A stretch of DNA of 64,000 nucleotides, taken from positions 21,504 through 85,503 of the forward strand of contig JAFXUS010000007.1 in NCBI GenBank assembly GCA_017535125.1, read 5' to 3'. This stretch comes from Bacteroidales bacterium. GTDB taxonomy: Bacteria > Bacteroidota > Bacteroidia > Bacteroidales > UBA932. Position 1 is the first letter of the stretch, and each line of letters starts with the position of its first letter. Positions 59,199 through 64,000 of this stretch are shown one piece after another. The notes below the pieces were generated by a model, which saw only the letters and a list, made by a program, of their open reading frames with translations, did not search any database and was not told where the DNA came from. Position numbers and translations under genes: made by a program.

Positions 59199-60347
59199 TT
59201 ACTTGAAGATTTCCGCGAGTTTGGCTTCCAGCGCTTGGCCGCGGAGACCGCGGGCGACGATGATTCCGTCCGGATCGATCAGCAGGTTGTCCGGGATGGC
59301 GTTGACGGAATAGACGCCGGCGGCCACCGTCTGCCAGTGCTTCAGGTCGGAAAGATGAATCCACGGCATATCCCAATCCTTGATGGCCTGCACCCAGGCT
59401 TCTTTCTCTCCCGGCTTGTCGAATGACAGGCCCACGATCTCGAAGCCCTTTTCGTGATATTTCTTGTACGCGGCGGTTACATTGGGCATTTCCGCCTTGC
59501 AGGGCCCGCACCAGGAGGCCCAGAAATCCACCAGCACCCACTTTCCCCTGCCTACATACTCGCTCAGTTTGTGAAGCTTGCCGTCCGGATCAGACTCCTC
59601 GAGATCGCGGAATTTCTCGCCGACCAGCGACAGGCTGCGCTGCGCAGCCTGCTGACGCTGGGCGTCAGCCGCCGCCATCCGGCGCTTCAGATCCACCACA
59701 TAGGGATGGTTCGCGACCTGCGCGTTGGACACGAGCACTTCGTTCAGTTTCCGCTCCCCGGCCGCCTTGTTCCAATTGTCCGCCGCCGAGACGAGCGAAG
59801 ACAGCGTTCCGACAAAGGCGACGGGAATGAGGCTGTTCCTGTTCTCTTCGATCAGACCGACATAGAACGCAGCATACTGCTTGATGGACTTCTGGTACTT
59901 CGCCATCAACTCCGCCATCTTCTCCTCCGGGGCGTTCTGGGGAACAGCCTCCATCTCTTCGACGACCTTGTAATACTCGGCATACGCCGCCTGATTCCGC
60001 TGGTCGCACTCCGACAGCTTCGTATTGAGGGCGGAGCCCGTCAGCGTACCGTCCGCGAGGTTCAGTTTCACGGGCTTCCCGTCATTGAACAGCAGGAACG
60101 GACTCGCGGCGCCGGCGAGCGTGACCGCGAGAAAGGCATCTTTCTCCGCCTTCCCCTTCATCTGGAAGGATCCGCGGGAAACGACGGCGCTGTCGATGGG
60201 TGCACGGCTGATCTGGTCCACCAGGTACACGGTCACCCCGTCCTTCGGGGCGCCGGTTCCCTTGATGTCGTATTTCACATCGGTTACGGAGCACCCGAGC
60301 GTGCCCGCCGCGGCAAATGCCAGCAGAAAGGTCATCAGCTTTTTCAT
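59199..60347 (-). CDS. TlpA-like thioredoxin-fold lipoprotein with DUF4369 N-terminus
   Basis: 382 residues from the ATG at 60347. The lipobox is AFAAAGTLGCSV. Residues about 25-120 form a DUF4369-like beta domain (VYLVDQISRAPIDSAVVSRGSF), a helical middle section follows (about 120-235), and the C-terminal thioredoxin fold has the redox motif WASWCGPCKAEMP and a cis-Pro region NAIPDNLLID. It is predicted to reduce or isomerise periplasmic disulfides, possibly for cytochrome or surface-protein maturation. It is divergent from the rSAM-associated lipoprotein at 60412. Confidence 0.9.
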   Translation of the reverse strand: MKKLMTFLLAFAAAGTLGCSVTDVKYDIKGTGAPKDGVTVYLVDQISRAPIDSAVVSRGSFQMKGKAEKDAFLAVTLAGAASPFLLFNDGKPVKLNLADGTLTGSALNTKLSECDQRNQAAYAEYYKVVEEMEAVPQNAPEEKMAELMAKYQKSIKQYAAFYVGLIEENRNSLIPVAFVGTLSSLVSAADNWNKAAGERKLNEVLVSNAQVANHPYVVDLKRRMAAADAQRQQAAQRSLSLVGEKFRDLEESDPDGKLHKLSEYVGRGKWVLVDFWASWCGPCKAEMPNVTAAYKKYHEKGFEIVGLSFDKPGEKEAWVQAIKDWDMPWIHLSDLKHWQTVAAGVYSVNAIPDNLLIDPDGIIVARGLRGQALEAKLAEIFK

Positions 60348-60365
60348 ATCGGTATTCAGTTGCCA

Positions 60366-60393
60366 TAAAGATAGCAAGAAAATATTATATTTG
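60366..60393. promoter_or_regulatory. Divergent promoters between the TlpA-like and lipoprotein genes
   Basis: A plus-strand -7 box TATATTTG (60386-60393) lies 18 bases before the lipoprotein ATG. A near-consensus TATCTTTA on the minus strand (60366-60373) lies 18 bases before the TlpA-like ATG. Confidence 0.5.
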
Positions 60394-60411
60394 CAGAAAA
60401 GCATTTCACGT

Positions 60412-60795
60412 ATGAAGAAGTGGTTCAGACACCTGCTTAAGGGCACGACGCTCACGACGGCGCTTTTCATCTTCCAGGCATGCTACGGCACGCCCAACTG
60501 GCTGCACCAGGAGGATATCGAATTCAAGGTGGTCTCGGCGGAAGACGGCACCCCCGTCGAAGGCGTCGAGATTCTCACCCGGGTCTATGATTCCGACCCC
60601 GTCGAGGGCGTAGAACTGGACTGGAACCTGTGCGGATACACCGCTGAGGACGGCACGCTCAAGACGCTGATCGGCGTTGTGGACGGCAGCAGTCCGCAGT
60701 TCCGTTTCCAGGATTCCGGGGCGCTGTTCTCCCCCAAGGATACCGTCATCCAGAAATGCGACGGCACCATCGTCGTGGAATTGCAGAAGAAATAG
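60412..60795 (+). CDS. Putative lipoprotein of the rSAM/lipoprotein system
   Basis: 127 residues from the ATG at 60412. The signal region (LLKGTTLTTALFIFQACYG) has a Cys in lipobox position followed at once by the conserved-looking YGTPN. The mature part is a small beta-sandwich of the carboxypeptidase-regulatory type (EFKVVSAEDGTPVEGVEILT, CGYTAEDGTLKTLI) with two further Cys residues and ends GTIVVELQKK. It matches what is known of the Bacteroidota family TIGR04134, small lipoproteins that occur with a dedicated radical-SAM/SPASM enzyme, which here begins 18 bases after the stop. Function is unknown; it may be the enzyme's substrate. Confidence 0.72.
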   Translation: MKKWFRHLLKGTTLTTALFIFQACYGTPNWLHQEDIEFKVVSAEDGTPVEGVEILTRVYDSDPVEGVELDWNLCGYTAEDGTLKTLIGVVDGSSPQFRFQDSGALFSPKDTVIQKCDGTIVVELQKK

Positions 60796-60813
60796 CTTGC
60801 AGACTTGCTTGTG

Positions 60814-61884
60814 ATGGATTCCCGCCTGACGTGGTGGCTTTGGCGCCTGTTCCGGAAGAACGAAACCAGGGTCCACGAACTGAACTATCTGTTCTGGGAA
60901 TGCACCACCCGGTGCAATCTGGCGTGCCGGCACTGCGGCAGCGACTGCACCTTGCCGGGCAGCCGGCGCGATATGCCGCTGGAAGATTTCCTGAAAGCAT
61001 TGGACACCATTCCGCGCAAGGAGGTTCCGCGGGAGTTCACCGTCGTCCTTACCGGCGGCGAACCGCTCCTGCGTCCCGATCTGGAAGAAATCGGGAAAAG
61101 CATACGCCGCCGCGGAATGGGCTGGAGCATGGTCTCCAACGGATATTTTTATGACCGGGAGATGCACGCCAGGCTGATGCGGGCGGGCATGGGGGCCTTG
61201 ACAATCAGTCTGGACGGACTGGAGCAGGAGCACGACTGGATGCGCGGTCGCACCGGCAGTTTTGTGCGCGCCGTGGAGGCGATACGCATCGCGGCCGCGG
61301 AGCCCAGGATCAATTTCGACGTGGTCACCTGCATCAACAGACGGAATATCGGCAGCCTGGAGCAGATCCATGCCCTGCTCGGGGAGCTTGGCGTGCGGAA
61401 TTGGCGCATCTTCACCGTCATCCCTATCGGACGCGCCGCGGGCGACACCGACATGCATCTGTCCGGGGAGCAATTCCGGGCCCTGATGGATTTCATCGCC
61501 GCCAGGCGGAAGAAGAAGGATGCGGCCCTGCGCGTCAGTTTCAGCTGCGAGGGCTACCTGGGCCGCTACGAGACCCGGGTCAGGCAGAATCCCTATTTCT
61601 GCCGCGCGGGAATCAATATCGCTTCGGTGCTGATCGACGGGCGCATCAACGCCTGCCCCAACATAGACCGCGACCGCTTCTCGCAGGGAAATATCTATAC
61701 GGACAGCCTGTATGACGTGTGGCGGAACCGCTTCCTTCCGTTCCGGGACCGCAACTGGGCCCGCACGGGGCCGTGCAAGGACTGCAAGGTCTTCGACCGT
61801 TGCCTCGGCAACGGCATGCACAACTGGCACGGCGACAGCGACGCTCCCCTCAGCTGCCACTACGCCAAGACCCGGGAACCCTAA
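60814..61884 (+). CDS. Radical SAM/SPASM protein of the rSAM/lipoprotein system
   Basis: 356 residues from the ATG at 60814; GTG (60811) and TTG (60805) codons lie just upstream. The SAM cluster motif CNLACRHC (CX3CX2C) is preceded by another Cys (ECTTRC). GGEPLLRPD binds SAM. The C-terminal SPASM domain, for auxiliary iron-sulfur clusters, has YFCRAGINIASVLIDGRINACPN and then GPCKDCKVFDRCLGNG and LSCHY. SPASM enzymes usually modify peptides or proteins. The match is to TIGR04133-type proteins, which accompany the small lipoprotein encoded just upstream. The N-terminus (TWWLWRLFRKNETRV) is amphipathic and might bind membrane. It converges on corA with a 4-base overlap. Confidence 0.85.
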   Translation: MDSRLTWWLWRLFRKNETRVHELNYLFWECTTRCNLACRHCGSDCTLPGSRRDMPLEDFLKALDTIPRKEVPREFTVVLTGGEPLLRPDLEEIGKSIRRRGMGWSMVSNGYFYDREMHARLMRAGMGALTISLDGLEQEHDWMRGRTGSFVRAVEAIRIAAAEPRINFDVVTCINRRNIGSLEQIHALLGELGVRNWRIFTVIPIGRAAGDTDMHLSGEQFRALMDFIAARRKKKDAALRVSFSCEGYLGRYETRVRQNPYFCRAGINIASVLIDGRINACPNIDRDRFSQGNIYTDSLYDVWRNRFLPFRDRNWARTGPCKDCKVFDRCLGNGMHNWHGDSDAPLSCHYAKTREP

Positions 61885-62834
61885 AGCATCCTCTTGCGCT
61901 TGAAGATGATCCAGATGCTGATGACCAGCGTGGCCATCAGCAGGAAGAGCGCGAGCCAGGCCCACCACTTCTCGGCGAAGGGCAGGGTCACGTTCATGCC
62001 GTAGAAGCTCGCGACGAGCGTGGCCGGCATCAGCAGCAACGACACGAAGGTGAAGATCTTCATGATGTTGTTCTGGTCGAGGTTGATGATGCCGAGGACG
62101 GTGTCCTGCAGGTATTCGAGACGCTCGAAATTGAAATTCGTGTGGTTGATCAGGGAGGCGATATCCTGCAGGATGATGCCCAGGTCCTCGCGCAGCTCCG
62201 GATCTTTGGGGCAGCGCTTGCTCTTGAGGATGTTGGAGATCAGGCGCTGCTTGTCCACGACGTTCTCGCGGACGGTCATCGCGCTCTCCTGCAACTGATT
62301 GATATCGAGGAGGAACTCCTCGTTGATGTCTTCTTTCTGGTTGATGCGCTTGCTGAACTGCGACACCTCCTTGGAGATGAGCTCCACGATGTCGGCGTCC
62401 AGGTCCACACGCTTGTCCATGATCTCCACGAACATGGTGAACCCGTCCGGGAACTGCTCCGGCAGGGCCTGCAGCTTGAGCTGGAGGGTGTCCAGGGAAC
62501 GCAGCGGAATCTCGCGCACCGTCGTGAGGATCTTGTCGGACAAGATGAACGACACGGGATCCATCAACATGCCGTCGCCGGAGGGCGACAGGAAGTTGGT
62601 GTTGGCAAAAATGGAATTACCTTCTTCGTAGAAACGGGAGGAGCTTTCGATCTCCTCCGCTTCGGCGCGGCTCTGAATCTCCGTGCCGAGAAACGCCTCG
62701 ACCGCCCTCTTCTGTTCTCCTGTAGGCTGCAGGAGGTCTATCCAGAGGACTTTTTCTTTGCCGATAGCAGCAAACTCCGTTTCGGACTGGCTGACAATGA
62801 TCTCATTGCCACGTCTGTAGAAAATCTTGATCAT
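61881..62834 (-). CDS. corA: CorA-family magnesium transporter
   Basis: 317 residues from the ATG at 62834; the frame runs upstream through non-conserved sequence. The N-terminal cytoplasmic alpha/beta domain and a long helix (DINEEFLLDINQLQES onward) precede two C-terminal transmembrane helices with the selectivity motif YGMNV and a basic tail FKRKRML. It carries Mg2+, or possibly Co2+/Ni2+, inward. The leader is about 75 bases from the -7 box at 62918; I see no known Mg riboswitch in it. Confidence 0.92.
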   Translation of the reverse strand: MIKIFYRRGNEIIVSQSETEFAAIGKEKVLWIDLLQPTGEQKRAVEAFLGTEIQSRAEAEEIESSSRFYEEGNSIFANTNFLSPSGDGMLMDPVSFILSDKILTTVREIPLRSLDTLQLKLQALPEQFPDGFTMFVEIMDKRVDLDADIVELISKEVSQFSKRINQKEDINEEFLLDINQLQESAMTVRENVVDKQRLISNILKSKRCPKDPELREDLGIILQDIASLINHTNFNFERLEYLQDTVLGIINLDQNNIMKIFTFVSLLLMPATLVASFYGMNVTLPFAEKWWAWLALFLLMATLVISIWIIFKRKRML

Positions 62835-62917
62835 CTTCCTTCCTGGTTGGTCCCGGCACAATCGTCGGAAGGGGGTTAAACTTACGGGATAGCTGACGTT
62901 ACGGAGAAGCCAGCCTG

Positions 62918-62925
62918 CAAAAGTA
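62918..62925 (-). promoter_or_regulatory. corA promoter, -7 box TACTTTTG
   Basis: It matches TAnnTTTG on the minus strand, 84 bases upstream of the ATG. Confidence 0.5.
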
Positions 62926-62976
62926 GGCAAAAACTTTGGGAATCCGTCTTTTTCTACGAAAAAAACTTAAAATTTG

Positions 62977-62984
62977 TAACTTTG
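62977..62984 (+). promoter_or_regulatory. mntP promoter, -7 box TAACTTTG
   Basis: It matches TAnnTTTG. The leader of about 80 bases consists almost entirely of the palindromic repeat at 62985-63065. Confidence 0.55.
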
Positions 62985-63065
62985 CGGGCCGGAGATTCCG
63001 GGTCGCAGCCCGGAATGACTAGAAAAAAGCCCGGAATGACTATGAAAGGGCCCGGGATGACTATA
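62985..63065. repeat. GAGATTCC/CGGAATGACT repeat cluster in the mntP leader
   Basis: GAGATTCCGGG-TCGCAG-CCCGGAATGACT is followed by two more half-copies, GCCCGGAATGACTA and GCCCGGGATGACTA. It is the same family as 6480, 34450, 38024 and 63620. Confidence 0.65.
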
Positions 63066-63069
63066 ACAG

Positions 63070-63618
63070 ATGAGTATTATTGAATCGATATTGTTAGCGG
63101 CGTCGCTGTGCGCGGACTGCCTGGCCGTCTCGCTCTGCTCGGGCGTGACCCTGCGCAGCGTACGCTGGCGCGAGGTGCTGGGCGTGGCGCTCGCCTTCGC
63201 CGTCATCCAGGCGGGCCTGCTGCTGGCAGGCTGGGCCTTCGGCTACCTCTTCGTCGGCCTGGTCGAGAAAGTGTCCCACGTCATCGCCTTCCTGCTGCTG
63301 CTCTACGTCGGCGGCTCGATGCTCATCGAGGGCATTAAGGGCGAGGCGGAAGTCCGCAACCTGAACGGCTGGCGCAACGTGCTGGTCGGCGGCGTGGCCA
63401 CGAGCATCGACGCGCTCGCCGTCGGCGTGTCGCAGTCGATGGACGGCGCCGACTGGAAAGGCTTCCTGCCGCTGCTGGTGGCCGTTTTCGCCATCACGGC
63501 GCTGTCCGTGGTCATCGGCATCCGCGCCGGCCGCGCCATCGGCTCCCGCTTCGGCCGCTGGGCCGAAATCATCGGCGGCTGCGTCCTGATCGGCATTGGC
63601 GTATCTATCTTGCTTTAA
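63070..63618 (+). CDS. mntP: Manganese efflux pump MntP
   Basis: 182 residues, six hydrophobic segments in two homologous halves. The metal motifs are CADCLAVSLCSG and ATSIDALAVGVS. It exports excess Mn2+ across the inner membrane. In many bacteria mntP follows a yybP-ykoY manganese riboswitch. Here the short leader holds only a palindromic repeat. Another copy of the repeat begins 1 base after the stop. Confidence 0.92.
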   Translation: MSIIESILLAASLCADCLAVSLCSGVTLRSVRWREVLGVALAFAVIQAGLLLAGWAFGYLFVGLVEKVSHVIAFLLLLYVGGSMLIEGIKGEAEVRNLNGWRNVLVGGVATSIDALAVGVSQSMDGADWKGFLPLLVAVFAITALSVVIGIRAGRAIGSRFGRWAEIIGGCVLIGIGVSILL

Positions 63619-63619
63619 C

Positions 63620-63648
63620 GTCATTCGCCGGCTTGACCGGCGAATCTC
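63620..63648. repeat. GTCATTC/GAATCTC palindrome between mntP and nadD
   Basis: GTCATTCGCCGG-CTTGA-CCGGCGAATCTC exactly fills the gap between two convergent stops and may act as a shared terminator. Confidence 0.7.
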
Positions 63649-64000
63649 TTACATCAGATATTCGGAGGCGTCCAGCCCCTGCTCCTGCATCATGCGGATC
63701 TGCGTGGAAGAGATGTCCACGATGGGGGCGTCGATGAGGCGGATCTTGTAGAAGCGGTCCAGATCCTCGAGACTGACCTTGCCGGGCGCGGCGCCCTGCG
63801 AAGCATCCAGCACGTAGGGCGCGGGAAAATGGCGGCATTCCTCGAGGAGCATCTCCCGCAGCGTCTCCATGTCGTAGCCCTTGCGGGGATAGACGACCAC
63901 GCCGTACTCGCTCAGGATGCGCGGCGCATCGCGCCATTTGTGGATGTTCTGCAGGTTGTCCGCCCCGATCACGAGCGTGAAATCATTCTCCGGCTCACGC
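63649..64000 (-). CDS. nadD: Nicotinate-nucleotide adenylyltransferase, 5' partial
   Basis: The gene runs off the right edge, leaving about 117 C-terminal residues. The open frame extends past the ATG at 63972 to the window end (FTLVIGADNLQNIHKWRD), so that ATG is internal. IGADN-x-W and the nucleotide-binding motif ISSTQIR are diagnostic. It adenylates nicotinate mononucleotide in NAD synthesis. Confidence 0.88.
   Translation of the reverse strand, partial: REPENDFTLVIGADNLQNIHKWRDAPRILSEYGVVVYPRKGYDMETLREMLLEECRHFPAPYVLDASQGAAPGKVSLEDLDRFYKIRLIDAPIVDISSTQIRMMQEQGLDASEYLM

Noticed and set aside
62985..63069. Possible yybP-ykoY manganese riboswitch upstream of mntP
   Set aside because: The leader is too short and is made up of the dispersed palindrome family.

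Overview
The window comes from a high-GC member of the Bacteroidota, most likely a gut or rumen Bacteroidales. The evidence is SusC/SusD proteins, a one-protein hybrid two-component regulator (HTCS), DUF6515, DUF4837 and DUF3823 proteins, and many TAnnTTTG promoter boxes of the Bacteroidota sigma type. Shine-Dalgarno sequences are mostly absent. I cannot name the species. Nearly every base is coding, so long antisense open frames are common and were discarded as shadows.

Layout. 0-6.6 kb: a plus-strand cell-wall cluster (HIT-like/SpoIID fusion, AmpG permease, NamZ exo-muramidase, a DUF6515 surface protein, glutamate racemase). 6.8-10.7 kb: prfB, class I fumarase, serB. 10.8-14.4 kb: a polysaccharide export protein and chain-length regulator with no glycosyltransferases, then tRNA-Leu. 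14.5-20.95 kb: a minus-strand run from ruvX through def, a phosphohexomutase, two peptidases and a GH3. 20.98-25.3 kb: an M23 protein, dxr, rseP and a DUF4837 lipoprotein. 25.3-26.1 kb: tRNA-Glu, rpsT, tRNA-Pro and a double-hairpin repeat. 26.1-29.5 kb: a GH3 lipoprotein and mltG.

29.5-54.4 kb is an esterase-rich polysaccharide utilization locus (PUL). It has five CE1-type esterases, a type-B carboxylesterase, an Ig-like-domain esterase, two GH3 enzymes (a third GH3 lies just outside at 26.1 kb and a fourth at 14.5 kb), SusC, SusD, a DUF3823 lipoprotein and a 1342-residue HTCS. A hicAB toxin-antitoxin pair sits inside it. The likely division of labour is that SusCD imports an esterified oligosaccharide (feruloylated or acetylated xylan is my guess), esterases strip the acyl groups, GH3 enzymes release sugars, and the HTCS senses a fragment and activates three divergent promoter regions. 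Two of those regions share the motif GGTACAATTGTTT-N6-TTGTTCA with identical spacing to promoter boxes on both sides.

54.4-64 kb returns to housekeeping: a GH73/LysM glucosaminidase, RNase Z, ribosomal protein S1, RecR, a truncated gene, a TlpA-like thiol oxidoreductase, a radical-SAM/SPASM enzyme paired with a small lipoprotein, CorA, MntP and partial NadD. The rSAM/lipoprotein pair, the conserved divergent control regions, and a palindromic repeat inserted in frame in murI are the best leads for new biology.
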